Part shown: positions 1 through 8,811 of the stretch, in pieces | Numbering within the stretch: the stretch's first letter is position 1 | Layout of the letters: each line of letters starts with the position of its first letter | DNA from: Bog-756 sp963813525 | GTDB lineage: Bacteria > Actinomycetota > Acidimicrobiia > Acidimicrobiales > RAAP-2 | Direction: 5' to 3' | Length of the DNA stretch: 64,000 nucleotides | NCBI GenBank assembly: GCA_963813525.1 | Contig: CAWEZI010000005.1 | Location: forward strand, 1,674,001-1,738,000 | Notes under the pieces: generated by a model | The model's database searches: none | The model's input: only the letters and a program-made list of their open reading frames with translations | Told to the model about the DNA's origin: nothing | Translations under genes and position numbers: made by a program

Positions 1-274
1 GGGCCAGTCCTCGGTTGACTCCGGCGGCGAAGCCGAGGTTGACCCCCGGATCGACGTAGACGGCCCCACGGCCCTCGGTGATGGCTCGAACCTCGGCATC
101 CGAGGCGTTGTCCACGACGACCACCGGGAATTGGCCGGCCAGGGCGTCCAGGCAGGTTTCGAGCAGCTCGGGTGCTCCGAAAGCCACCACGATGACCTCG
201 ACGCCGGGGTCGCCGTCGGAGGCCGGACCGTTCGAGTCGTCATGGCCGGAGGGCGGCGGGTCAGAGGGCAGCAC
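1..274 (-). CDS. Glycosyltransferase family 2, N-terminal part (cut by window edge)
   Basis: Reverse-strand reading from a GTG at 274 gives the start of a GT-A fold glycosyltransferase. The fold-typical first strand IVVAFGAPELLETCLDAL is followed by VVVVDNASD and then NLGFAAGVNRG, which is the usual rhamnosyltransferase-like GT2 opening (nucleotide-sugar binding DNAS motif). A TTG at 289 is an alternative start, and neither has a strong ribosome binding site. The catalytic half lies outside the window. It reads away from the BY-kinase gene's 3' end on the same strand and fits the exopolysaccharide locus. Substrate is unknown. Confidence 0.7.
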   Translation of the reverse strand, partial: MLPSDPPPSGHDDSNGPASDGDPGVEVIVVAFGAPELLETCLDALAGQFPVVVVDNASDAEVRAITEGRGAVYVDPGVNLGFAAGVNRGLA

Positions 275-407
275 GGGCCGACCCGTCAACGTGTGGTGGT
301 GTCGAAACTGGGCCCTTCCGCCTCGCCTTCCACGGCGGAGGGACCGGTGGGGGAGAAAGCCATGGCTGAAGGGCGAGTGAGAGAGCGACCACCCGGAGGA
401 AAAGGCG

Positions 408-2024
408 TCACTGCTTGTAGTGATAGGCGCGGTAGGAGTCGACCGACGTGCGCTTGACCCGGTTGATGGCGATTCCCAGTACGTGGCAGTGGGTCGTTTC
501 CAGACGGCGAACAGTTCGCTCGAGGTCGCCCCGGTCGGTCTTGTTTTCGGAGGCCACCACCACAGCGTTGCGGGCCATGCTCCCGATGATGGCAGTGTCC
601 GGAGCGGAGAGGATGGGCGGCGTGTCGAGCAGGATGATGTCGGCCAGGAGAGGGAGCTGGTCGAGGACCGGCTGCATCCCGGGGCTTCCGAACAGTTCGC
701 TCGGGTTGTCGAGCTTGGTACCGGCGGGAAGAATCTGCAGTCCCCAGATCCCCGTCTCGACCAGCAGCGAGCTGGCTGATGGCTGATCGTGCACCGGTCC
801 GATGTCCCGTCTGCCCCGGTTCGGGATCCGCTGGCCGCCACGGCCATAGCGGTCGTCGTTCTTGTCGGACTGTTCACGGTCGTTGTGCCCGAGGAACCGA
901 TCCTCGCCCTCGGGTTTCTTCCAATTGGCCCGGATCAGGTCGGCCAGACCGGCTCGGCCATCGACCTCGAGCCCGAAGATCTCCTCCAGCCTCGGCCGGC
1001 GGAAGTCGGCGGAGACGACGATGACCTTGCTGCCGCTCATCGCCCAGGCGGCTGCCAGATTGGCCGTCACGAACGTCTTGCCGTCCCCCGGTTCGGGACT
1101 GGTGACCACGATCAGGGGACACGGAGTCTCGTCGAGGAGAACCCGCAAGCTGGTCCTCAGCTCCCGCACCGACTCGGCCATCGGCGACTGGGGCGCCTGG
1201 ACCATGGCGATGGACACCGAGCCGTTCCGTACCTCGTTGTCCTCGGGGAGCTCGGCCAGGATGGGCGATTCGGTGACCGATTCGATGTCCGGCTTGGTGC
1301 GGAGGCGGGTGTCGAACTGCTCGCGGGTCAGAGCCAGGCCGCAACCGACCAGGAGACCGGCCACCAGACCGATCAGTCCCAACTTGCTCTTGCTCAATCC
1401 CGCCGGTGCTCCGGGCAGGGCAGCGGCCACCTGGATGCTGGCGTAGGGCTCACCGAGGGAGATCGTGTCCTTTTCGGCCTGGAGCGAACCGTAGGTCGTG
1501 GTGAGGGCGGCAATCTGGGCGGTGGTCAGAGCCGTCGGGGGCTGCTGCGCCTGCAGGGCTTGGATCTGGTTCTCGACACCGGTCGACAGGGTGTTGATCT
1601 TGTTGATCTGGCCCTGAATGAGATCCTGGGTCTGATTCACGTAGGCCTGCGAATAGGCCTCGGCTACGGCCTTGGCCTCTTCCGGAGTGGAGCCCGTGGC
1701 GGTGATGGTCAGAGCGCCGGTGGTTGGGTCGACCGTCCCGGTGACGGCGTCGGTGACCGCCGTAACATCGGGATTGTTGAGCAATTTGGCCGCCTCGATC
1801 TGGACAGCGGTGCTGCTCAGGAACTGTGCCGGGTCTGGGAGAGTCACCGCCGTGGCCGACTGACTGGTCGAACTGGGCGCATTGATCTGGACCAGCGCTG
1901 AGGACTGATAGCTCGGGGCGCGGACCTTGGTGTAGCCGATGGCGGCGACCACGGCCACGACGACGCAGATGGCGATGGTCAGGCGCCTGCGCCACAGGAT
2001 CGCCACGAAGTCAGCGAAGGTCAC
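408..2024 (-). CDS. Chain-length determinant / BY-kinase fusion (Wzz-CpsD type)
   Basis: Membrane polysaccharide co-polymerase fused to a bacterial tyrosine kinase (538 residues), expected to set chain length and control export of a surface polysaccharide. A first membrane helix lies near residues 15-31, followed by an extracytoplasmic Wzz-like coil region and a second helix near 213-232. The cytoplasmic kinase follows, with Walker A around residues 308-318 (SPEPGDGKT), an A' region VIVVSADFRRPR and Walker B IILLDTPP. The tail SYRAYHYKQ is a short tyrosine cluster of the kind that BY-kinases autophosphorylate. A hydrophilic insertion rich in D, R and N sits between the A' region and Walker B. 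A purine-rich site (AGGGGGAG) precedes the ATG. The low-molecular-weight phosphatase at 11653 is the likely counter-enzyme. Confidence 0.9.
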   Translation of the reverse strand: MTFADFVAILWRRRLTIAICVVVAVVAAIGYTKVRAPSYQSSALVQINAPSSTSQSATAVTLPDPAQFLSSTAVQIEAAKLLNNPDVTAVTDAVTGTVDPTTGALTITATGSTPEEAKAVAEAYSQAYVNQTQDLIQGQINKINTLSTGVENQIQALQAQQPPTALTTAQIAALTTTYGSLQAEKDTISLGEPYASIQVAAALPGAPAGLSKSKLGLIGLVAGLLVGCGLALTREQFDTRLRTKPDIESVTESPILAELPEDNEVRNGSVSIAMVQAPQSPMAESVRELRTSLRVLLDETPCPLIVVTSPEPGDGKTFVTANLAAAWAMSGSKVIVVSADFRRPRLEEIFGLEVDGRAGLADLIRANWKKPEGEDRFLGHNDREQSDKNDDRYGRGGQRIPNRGRRDIGPVHDQPSASSLLVETGIWGLQILPAGTKLDNPSELFGSPGMQPVLDQLPLLADIILLDTPPILSAPDTAIIGSMARNAVVVASENKTDRGDLERTVRRLETTHCHVLGIAINRVKRTSVDSYRAYHYKQ

Positions 2025-2389
2025 CAGACTCCCCCTCGTCGAGCCGTATCCATGTGGTGAGGATAGGGCCTAGCGTGACCGTTGGGTGGCGGAATCTGGA
2101 CGGTGAGCCTCCGGCGCCCATGCTGGTTGCAACCGACGGTCGCCACCCGGGGAGACCGGGGTGGGCAGAGGTGGCGCTCATGTGTTGTCACCCGGGCTCT
2201 GTGGTGCCATTCCGTCCCTCGTCGATCCTCCGATCCCGCGGCCCGAGCGCAGGCGGTCCGGCGTGCCTGGGATCATCTGTAGCGTCGACACTGCGCCCTC
2301 AGTTCTTGAGAGACAATTGCCGAAGACAGGAGGGTGCACCGACGGACCACTATCCTTTGGAGCCTGCCATCACAGGAGGCCGAGGTCCG

Positions 2390-2416
2390 ATGACCGAAGG
2401 CAAGGCCCCACCATGA
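2390..2416 (+). promoter_or_regulatory. Eight-codon leader ORF coupled to the polymerase gene
   Basis: An ATG at 2390 sits behind AGGAGG (2374-2379). It opens a tiny frame (MTEGKAPP) whose TGA at 2414-2416 overlaps the ATG of the polymerase gene at 2413 as ATGA. The strong Shine-Dalgarno belongs to the mini-ORF and the polymerase ATG has only a weaker one, so translation of the polymerase may depend on terminating ribosomes. Nothing is known of a function for the peptide. The coupling is inferred from the layout. Confidence 0.45.
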
Positions 2417-3996
2417 CCCGGTTTGCCCGTTCTCGACCGGGCCGGTCGGATCCCGGCGGCGAGGACACCGAGAGCACCGACCACGTCGAACCGTACGACG
2501 TCGAGCCGACGCGCAGCGTCAAACAGCACCACAGCGTCAAACAGCACCACAGCGTCAAACAGCACAGGGTCAAACAGCGACGCAGCGTCAGGCAGTGGAG
2601 CGGCGTCGGGCACTGGCGTACGGCGGTGACCAGCGGGGTCTTCTGGGTGGCCACGGTGGGGTTGGCCGGGGTAGTCGGGATGGCTGTGGCCGGGCAGCGC
2701 CGCATCGGACTGGCGTTGGCCGCCGTGGTCCTCCTGCTGGGGATCTTCGCCAGCGACCCCATCCTGCTGGTGGTCTTGGCCCTGCCCGGTTCGATCCTCA
2801 TCGAGCGGCTGGGGGGAAGCACCAACTTCAGCGCCGGCGATCTGGTCGTCTTTGTCGGCGGCATGGTGAGCCTCTTCCATATCCGGTGGAAGGAGGCCAC
2901 CTATCTCCGCCAGTTCCTGCAGGGTGTGATCTGGTACGAGGCCGTGCTCGTCATCATCGTGATCGCCAATCCCAACCGGTACGACATCGTCGAATGGTTC
3001 CACCGCTTCTCGGGCCTGGGGGCAACGGTCTTGTGTGGGTGGGTCATCGCCAGCTCGGACCGCGTCCGACAGGCTTTCCGGCTCTTTTTGCTCGCCGCCT
3101 CGATTCTGGCCGTCTTGGCCATCGAGCACTCCATCACCGGCCATTTCCAACCGGCTCAATGGTCGGGATACCAGAAGAACAGCATCGGAGCGGTGATGTG
3201 GGTGGCCGTCGTCGTCGCCCAGGTCAATCCCTCGTGGGCAGGTGTCCCTCGGATGGAGGCACGGGTGAGCAAGTACCTGTGCCTCCTCGGCCTCCTGGCA
3301 TGCCAGTCGCGTCAGGCCGGCATCGTCATGGTTTTGGCCCTGGTGATCGCTTTCTTGCGCAACCCCCTTCTCCGTGCCCGGTCGAAGCTCATCGTCGTGG
3401 GCTGCATCCCCGTGGTCTATTTGGTGTACAACAGCTTCGCCATGGCGGCTAGGAACAACCCGAGGTTCAACTCGGTGGCGATCCGGGAGAACCAGTACAA
3501 CCTGGCCATCCATGTCTGGCATCTGGCCCCAATACTGGGTGAGGGGATGCGCTTCTACAACCTTCCCCAGTGGCAGTACGTCACCGTTCCGCCCAACGTG
3601 CTCTACGACAATCTGGCTTCGACCGGCATCGTCGGATCCTTGGCGTTCTTCTACCTGGTCTGGGTCACGGTCAGGACGATGTTCCGAATTCCGTACGCGC
3701 TCGGCACGTTGGGACTAGCTGTCCTGATCGCCCATTATGTCGACGGCTTGTTCGACATCTTCTGGATCGGAGCCATGTACTGTACGCCTTACATCATCTG
3801 CGGCGTCTGTCTGGGTCTGGCTGACCGCGATCTGCACGAGCGAAGACCGGTCGACCTGCGGGTGGGTGAGGGCACCGGCAGGCGTGGGGCCGGGTTTTCG
3901 ACCCGGACGCGGTCAGGGGTTCTGCCCGGAGGTTCGGTCCGGCAGACGACGTCGCGCCTGACCCAGGCCGCCCTCCGGCTCCTCCCCGCCTACTGA
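2413..3996 (+). CDS. Wzy/O-antigen-ligase-like polysaccharide polymerase
   Basis: Polytopic inner-membrane protein (527 residues) with about ten hydrophobic segments between residues 70 and 480 and a large loop before the last segments. This is the architecture of Wzy polymerases and WaaL ligases, which join undecaprenyl-linked repeat units at the outer face of the membrane. Sequence identity in this family is low, so the call rests on topology and on its place next to the BY-kinase. The start at 2413 was preferred over the GTG at 2161 because it follows a coupled leader ORF and removes an implausible 84-residue basic extension. The first 65 residues are hydrophilic and contain tandem SVKQHH units. 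The C-terminus is an Arg/Gly-rich cytoplasmic tail. Confidence 0.75.
   Translation: MTRFARSRPGRSDPGGEDTESTDHVEPYDVEPTRSVKQHHSVKQHHSVKQHRVKQRRSVRQWSGVGHWRTAVTSGVFWVATVGLAGVVGMAVAGQRRIGLALAAVVLLLGIFASDPILLVVLALPGSILIERLGGSTNFSAGDLVVFVGGMVSLFHIRWKEATYLRQFLQGVIWYEAVLVIIVIANPNRYDIVEWFHRFSGLGATVLCGWVIASSDRVRQAFRLFLLAASILAVLAIEHSITGHFQPAQWSGYQKNSIGAVMWVAVVVAQVNPSWAGVPRMEARVSKYLCLLGLLACQSRQAGIVMVLALVIAFLRNPLLRARSKLIVVGCIPVVYLVYNSFAMAARNNPRFNSVAIRENQYNLAIHVWHLAPILGEGMRFYNLPQWQYVTVPPNVLYDNLASTGIVGSLAFFYLVWVTVRTMFRIPYALGTLGLAVLIAHYVDGLFDIFWIGAMYCTPYIICGVCLGLADRDLHERRPVDLRVGEGTGRRGAGFSTRTRSGVLPGGSVRQTTSRLTQAALRLLPAY
2515..2595 (+). repeat. 18-bp in-frame tandem repeat
   Basis: Unit agcgtcaaacagcaccac is repeated at 2515, 2533 and 2551, with diverged copies up to 2595. 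It encodes SVKQHH repeats in the cytoplasmic N-terminus of the polymerase. Because the unit is a multiple of three, copy-number change would lengthen or shorten the protein without breaking the frame. Confidence 0.85.
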
Positions 3997-4138
3997 GCCG
4001 ACCGAGCGACCGAGCCAGCGATCGTTCGGGGTCCGGAACGTCTCCCCGCCGCGGTTCTGCCGCCATCGGGTCGCCGGGGAGTGCTCCAGGTAGCGGGGGA
4101 GTGCTTCAGATAGGCGGCACCGATGCCGAAAAGAAAGC

Positions 4139-5143
4139 GTGGCGTCGGAACAGAGGGGTGCGCTCCATCCGCTGGCTCATAAGCACGCCCGCCGGCCGGC
4201 GTCGGCCTGCGCACTACTGACACCGGGGTCCGATGCCCCGCCACCGCTGTGGCCCGAATCGACAGGTTCACGGCCCGATGCACCTCGGTCGGGGCCCCAC
4301 CGCCGGCCCGCTGGTGTTCCCGCCGCCCTTCTGGCCGATCTCCATGATCCCCGATTGATTCTCTCCGACCACTACGTCGGCCGTGACCGGCGAGGTGGCG
4401 GCCCCGTCACCAACCCCGTCACCAACCCCGTCGATGACAGCGCAGTCCGGACGGCGCAGGAGGTTGTCGCCCCGGCACTGGTCGGCCGGGAGGTTCCGCC
4501 GCTGTCCACTTCCGCAGAGCCTTCGTCACTGGCCATGCCGGGGCTGTCGGAGGCATCGCCAGCCGCCCTGGTGGGTCGTACCACAACCCGGCGGTCCGCC
4601 TCCAGGCGGATGTTGGACATCCTGGCCATCCTCGCCATCGTGGTGGCCACCGTGGTCCCGCTTGCTCTGATCGGCTCCCATGCCGCTGGTCAGACAGTGT
4701 CGGGCGGCAAAGGTCACAGAAGGGCCGCCAGCGCGCTCGGCGCTCCCACCCGTCCCGGCGGCGGTGGAAGAGCGGCACGGGAGCGTCGGCCCCGCTCGAC
4801 CCCGGCCCGCTCGGCTGGACGCGGCGCCACTCACATCGCCGGCTCAACTCGCACAGCTGTCGAACTGTCGGCGGGCCCGTGTGCAAAGGGCCGGGCTCTG
4901 GCCTCCGGTGCGGGGTGCGCCTCCATCCGCAGCGCTGCCACCCGGAACCAGGCTGCCACCCGGAGCCAGACCGGTGTCGGGAACCAGACCGCCGTCCGGA
5001 ACCAGGCTGCCATCCGGAGCCAGAAGGCGGCAGCCCGAAGCCAGGCGCGACACGCCCGACTGGCGGCGCAGGCCGTGCTGAGAACGGAGCGTCGGGCGAC
5101 CCGCGCCGGTCATCCCGGCTCCCACAAGGATCCAAGGGCCTAA
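4139..5143 (+). CDS. Single-pass membrane protein with DPxLxLSxxYxGxDRR motif and repetitive tail
   Basis: I do not recognise a named family. The 334-residue frame has one membrane helix (about residues 159-179). Ahead of it is a cytoplasmic motif DPRLILSDHYVGRDRR (70-85) that recurs in the next gene. After it comes a low-complexity Ala/Arg/Gln-rich tail with repeated NQAA and RSQ units. The N-terminal 60 residues have poor coding character and the GTG at 4139 has no clear ribosome binding site, so the true start may lie further in. The gene follows the polymerase and precedes its paralogue, suggesting a cell-envelope role tied to the polysaccharide locus. Two short repeats of VTNP lie between motif and helix. 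Confidence 0.55.
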   Translation: MASEQRGALHPLAHKHARRPASACALLTPGSDAPPPLWPESTGSRPDAPRSGPHRRPAGVPAALLADLHDPRLILSDHYVGRDRRGGGPVTNPVTNPVDDSAVRTAQEVVAPALVGREVPPLSTSAEPSSLAMPGLSEASPAALVGRTTTRRSASRRMLDILAILAIVVATVVPLALIGSHAAGQTVSGGKGHRRAASALGAPTRPGGGGRAARERRPRSTPARSAGRGATHIAGSTRTAVELSAGPCAKGRALASGAGCASIRSAATRNQAATRSQTGVGNQTAVRNQAAIRSQKAAARSQARHARLAAQAVLRTERRATRAGHPGSHKDPRA

Positions 5144-5249
5144 CCAGGGACTCCGACCGCTCTGGGCCGCCGACCGGCCTCCTCGGGGACCGTGGGACCT
5201 GACGGCCCTGGCCCCTTCAGGTTGAGCTCGAACCTGCCGATCTACCGCT

Positions 5250-6365
5250 ATGGAGTCAGCCCAGAGCGATGACATGACGCCGGATTGGCCTCCCGGCGCA
5301 GTCAGCGTGCTTCCCCAGCACACCCCGCTCGGACCGTCCCCGAGCCAGGGTGATCCCGCCGTCGAACAGGGTGACCCGGCCGTCGAACAGGGTGATCCCG
5401 CCGTTGAGGAGGAACTCCGGGCCGCCTTCCGCACCGAGCTCGAAGACCCCGAACTGGTCCTTTCCCCCGGCTACATCGGCCATGACCGACGGGCGGCCGG
5501 CTGGCGCGCACGTCTGGCCCGGGCCACCTTCCACCAGCGCCGTTCGCTGCTCAGCCTCGAATTCGTGGTGGCGGCCGTCGTCCTCGTCTTGATAGTGGTC
5601 ACCGTGCTCCAGGTAGGGATCCGGTCTCACCCCACCGCCGCTGCCACCGCCACTGTCGCCCGGGCCCGCGCCACCGTTAGCCGGGCTACGGCGCCGGTCC
5701 GCACCTACGTTCGCCGGGCTACGGCACCGGCCCCCACTACAACCGCCCCGACCCCCACCACCACGGCGCCGGCTCCCACCACGACCGTGCCGGCCCCCAC
5801 CACCACGGTGGCACCGCCGCCGGCGGTCGCTCCGGCCGCTGCCGTCGCACCGCCACCGACCGCAGTGGCCCCCACCCCGGCGGCCACCACGCCCGATCAA
5901 CTCGGTCAGCAGGCTCTGGCTCTGGTCCGCTACCCGTGGCAGAACATCCCCGGGTACAGCATCCAGTTCCTGCCCATCGCCGACGCACCGTCACCCGGCT
6001 TCTACGGCAACACCACCTTCACCTGGGGCCGACCCGGCGGCACCTCGGTCCTCTACGTCTACGCCGGGGAGACGGTGGACACCTTGGCCGGGATCATCGG
6101 CTTCGAGATCGGCCATGAGGTCGACGCCGCCGCCGTCGAGCCCCAAGGGGGAGAGGCCCAGATCGAGAACATCCTGGGCATCCACCCGGCCAGCTGGGCT
6201 CCCGACTGCGACTGCGCAGAGCAGGGCTTCCTCTCGGGCTGGTACGCCGCCGCCTTCTCCAACTACTGGTCACCGGGTGTGGGCGACTGGAGCACGATCG
6301 CCCCCGAGCCGAGTGGCGGGGTCCTGGCTGCCATTGAGCCCTGGCTCAGTCCGACCATCTCCTGA
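5250..6365 (+). CDS. Membrane-anchored zincin-like protein lacking the first catalytic His
   Basis: Layout of the 371 residues: three GDPAVEQ repeats (34-54), the shared motif DPELVLSPGYIGHDRR (66-81), one membrane helix (about 102-123), a Pro/Thr/Ala spacer (about 155-215), and a folded extracytoplasmic domain (216-371). The domain carries GFEIGHEVDAA and later ASWAPDCDCAEQ and FLSGWYAAAFSNYW. This resembles actinobacterial secreted metallopeptidase-like proteins, in which HExGHxxD is followed by a CxC segment. Here the HExxH motif reads FEIGH, so the first zinc ligand is absent and activity is doubtful. Topology (domain outside) is inferred from the linker. The paired upstream gene shares the cytoplasmic motif. 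Confidence 0.6.
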   Translation: MESAQSDDMTPDWPPGAVSVLPQHTPLGPSPSQGDPAVEQGDPAVEQGDPAVEEELRAAFRTELEDPELVLSPGYIGHDRRAAGWRARLARATFHQRRSLLSLEFVVAAVVLVLIVVTVLQVGIRSHPTAAATATVARARATVSRATAPVRTYVRRATAPAPTTTAPTPTTTAPAPTTTVPAPTTTVAPPPAVAPAAAVAPPPTAVAPTPAATTPDQLGQQALALVRYPWQNIPGYSIQFLPIADAPSPGFYGNTTFTWGRPGGTSVLYVYAGETVDTLAGIIGFEIGHEVDAAAVEPQGGEAQIENILGIHPASWAPDCDCAEQGFLSGWYAAAFSNYWSPGVGDWSTIAPEPSGGVLAAIEPWLSPTIS

Positions 6366-6469
6366 ACCGAAACACTGTGCGTCGTGCCCACACGCCCCAC
6401 CCTGTTACCGTCGGCTTTCTCATCGCCAACCCGGGATGCCGACAGCCCTGAGGTTGCCCGACGATCACC

Positions 6470-7717
6470 ATGCGCATAGCCCTCCTTCCCAGCTCGTATC
6501 TTCCTGCACTCGGCGGAGTGGAGGAATTGACCCGGTACCTCGCCCTCTCCCTGCGTGTTGGCGGGGACGACGTGGAGGTGTGGACTCTCCTCGCCGACGA
6601 CTCTCAACCGGAGACCGTCGAGATCCTCGACGATCTGGTCGTTCGACGGCTGCCCATGCCCCTGCCCGCCACCAACTGGCCCGCCATCCGTCGCTCGACC
6701 ACGACCGGTCCACGCACCCTGGTGTCCTTGCGGAGCGCAGTGGCCGCCTTCCGCCCCGACGTCCTCCACGTGCAGTGCTTCGGCCCCAACGGCACCTATG
6801 CCACCGCTCTCTCCCGTGTCACCGGGATCCCACTGGTGGTGACCCTGCAGGGGGAGACAGTGATGGACGACACCGACATCTTCGAGGAATCGCGCTCTTT
6901 GCGCACCTCACTGCGCCTGGCGCTGCGGCGGGCCGCCGCTGTCACCGCCTGCTCGGCCTTCACCCTGGCCGACGCCGAACACCGGTTCGGGCTGGAGGAG
7001 GGCCGGGGCCAGGTCATCTTCAACGGGGTATCACTGGAGGGCGGCCCTCGTCCGGGGGAGGAAGGAGAGGCCAAGGCCGATCCGGGGATCCGTGAGCGGC
7101 TGACCGGCGTGGCCGGGCGTCCCTACATCTTGGCCCTCGGTCGTATCGTCGAGAAGAAGGGCTTCGATCTCCTCCTCGAGGCCTACGCCGGGCTGGATCC
7201 CGGGAGGCATGAGGTCGACCTGGTCATCGCCGGTGCCGGCGGTGCCGTCGACGGGCTCAGGCAGCAGGCCACAGAGCTCGGAGTGGAGGACCGGGTGCAT
7301 CTGGTGGGCCGCCTGGATCGACAGGCCGTCGCCGAGGCCATGGCTGCCGCCACCCTCTTCGTCATGCCCAGCAGGGTCGAGCCCTTCGGCATCGTGATCC
7401 TCGAGGCATGGCGCGCCGGCGTGGCCGTCGTGGCCAGCAATCGGGGCGGCGCACCCGAGTTCGTGCGTGACGGGCAGGACGGAGTTCTGGTGGACCCCTT
7501 CGACACGTCGGCCCTCACCGCCGCCCTCGACCACCTTCTGGGCGACCCGGTGGAGCGCAACCGGATAGCCGCCGCCGGCCCCGCCCGGGTCGACGACTTC
7601 TCGTGGCCGCGGATCGCCGCCGCCTACGGCTCCGTCTATCGCTCGGTGGTCGGTGCTCCGGCCGACGAAAATCGGGCGCCGTCGGGACGAGCCGCCGCCA
7701 GCGGGGGTGTCCGATGA
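6470..7717 (+). CDS. Glycosyltransferase family 4
   Basis: GT-B fold retaining glycosyltransferase (415 residues). The N-terminal domain opens with the acceptor-side PSSYLPALGGVEE glycine loop. The C-terminal domain carries the donor-binding segment SRVEPFGIVILEAWRAG with the EX7E pair near residues 304-312, followed by SNRGGAPEF. It would add a hexose to a lipid-linked polysaccharide intermediate at the cytoplasmic membrane face. Its stop overlaps the next gene's ATG as ATGA (7714-7717), so the glycosyltransferase and the phosphopantetheinyl transferase are translationally linked. Confidence 0.88.
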   Translation: MRIALLPSSYLPALGGVEELTRYLALSLRVGGDDVEVWTLLADDSQPETVEILDDLVVRRLPMPLPATNWPAIRRSTTTGPRTLVSLRSAVAAFRPDVLHVQCFGPNGTYATALSRVTGIPLVVTLQGETVMDDTDIFEESRSLRTSLRLALRRAAAVTACSAFTLADAEHRFGLEEGRGQVIFNGVSLEGGPRPGEEGEAKADPGIRERLTGVAGRPYILALGRIVEKKGFDLLLEAYAGLDPGRHEVDLVIAGAGGAVDGLRQQATELGVEDRVHLVGRLDRQAVAEAMAAATLFVMPSRVEPFGIVILEAWRAGVAVVASNRGGAPEFVRDGQDGVLVDPFDTSALTAALDHLLGDPVERNRIAAAGPARVDDFSWPRIAAAYGSVYRSVVGAPADENRAPSGRAAASGGVR

Positions 7718-8304
7718 GCGGGCTGACGGCCGCGATGGCACAGGACGTCGAGGACCGGATCGAGGACTGGATCGCCGATGTGGTCCCCCATCCGGTGGTC
7801 CCCGAGAGTGGCGGGGGCCGACCCATGGTGCGGGTGGGCATCGATCTCACCTCGGTGGACGAGGTGGCCGCATCGATCGCCCGGTTCGGTAATCGCTATG
7901 TGGAGCGGATGTTCACGCCCCACGAGCAGGCGTTCTGTCGCTTCGGGGACGGTCCGGAGGCGAACCGCCCCTACCGCGTCGAATCGCTGGCCGCCCGGTT
8001 CGCGGCCAAGGAGGCGGTGCTCAAGGTTCTGCGCCCCCCCGGCCCGCGGCCTCCGTGGCGCGACATCGAGGTGTTCCGGACCGACGGTGGTTGGTGCGAG
8101 GTGCACCTGTCGGGGTCGGCGGCGGATCTGGCCGCACGGGCGGGCATCGACAGATGGTCGGTGAGCCTCACCCATCACGAGGCCTTGGCCGCCGCCGTGG
8201 TGGTCGGGGTGTGCTTTGCAGAGGCACCGGACTCGACGGTCACTGCCGGTGTGGATGTCGGGGCAGAGAGTGGCCGGATCACGACGGGGGAGCACGACCA
8301 GTGA
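7714..8304 (+). CDS. acpS: Holo-ACP synthase-type 4'-phosphopantetheinyl transferase
   Basis: Transfers phosphopantetheine from CoA to an acyl carrier protein. The 196-residue protein has an atypical N-terminal extension of about 38 residues before the AcpS core. The core contains VGIDLTSVDE (Mg-binding Asp44) and FAAKEAVLK (Glu100), followed by WSVSLTHHEALAAAVVV, all hallmarks of the AcpS fold. The start at 7714 overlaps the preceding glycosyltransferase stop. A longer frame back to 7603 is rejected because it only shadows that gene. The acyl carrier protein 64 bp downstream is the obvious substrate. Whether it also serves the fatty-acid ACP cannot be told here. Confidence 0.85.
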   Translation: MSGLTAAMAQDVEDRIEDWIADVVPHPVVPESGGGRPMVRVGIDLTSVDEVAASIARFGNRYVERMFTPHEQAFCRFGDGPEANRPYRVESLAARFAAKEAVLKVLRPPGPRPPWRDIEVFRTDGGWCEVHLSGSAADLAARAGIDRWSVSLTHHEALAAAVVVGVCFAEAPDSTVTAGVDVGAESGRITTGEHDQ

Positions 8305-8367
8305 GGCTGACCCCGTCCCCGCCCGATCACCGGTCCGATGCTCACCGGCCCAACAAATGGAGAGACC

Positions 8368-8607
8368 ATGGATGAGACCATTCGGGAGGTTCTGGCCGAA
8401 CATGGCCGCCTCGGGGTCGACGTGGGCTCGATCGACGACAATGCCGACCTCTTCGAGGCAGGGATGACCTCCCACGCCAGCGTCAACGTCATGCTGGCAC
8501 TCGAAGACGCCTTCGACATCGAGTTTCCCGAGGAAATGCTTAAGAAATCGACCTTCGAATCGATCGCTGCCATCCGGGCCGGGCTCATGGAGGTGACCGG
8601 GAGCTAG
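8368..8607 (+). CDS. Acyl carrier protein
   Basis: Small acidic carrier of 79 residues. The phosphopantetheine attachment site is the Ser35 in DLFEAGMTSHASVN, where the common DSL is replaced by TSH, and the rest (LALEDAFDIEFPEEML) follows the four-helix carrier pattern. ATG 8368 follows a GGAGAG site. It sits directly behind its presumed modifying enzyme and before the priming glycosyl-phosphate transferase. It could deliver an acyl group to a glycan or a lipid carrier. No ketosynthase or acyltransferase is present in this window, so the acyl group is unknown. Confidence 0.85.
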   Translation: MDETIREVLAEHGRLGVDVGSIDDNADLFEAGMTSHASVNVMLALEDAFDIEFPEEMLKKSTFESIAAIRAGLMEVTGS

Positions 8608-8811
8608 GCGGGCGGCCGGCTCCGAGAGAGGGGACGCCCCGGGGCCCTCGGGTCCGGTCTCACCGACGCTCGAGCCCGAAACGTTCGGCCGGTCCCGTCC
8701 GATTCGTGCCGACCGGTTCAGCCCGGGACCGTACCTGTCGATAATCGGGCATGGACTCTGCCCCAATTCGCGATTGTGCCGATGGTTGCTGTGCGTTTAG
8801 CATGGAATTCT

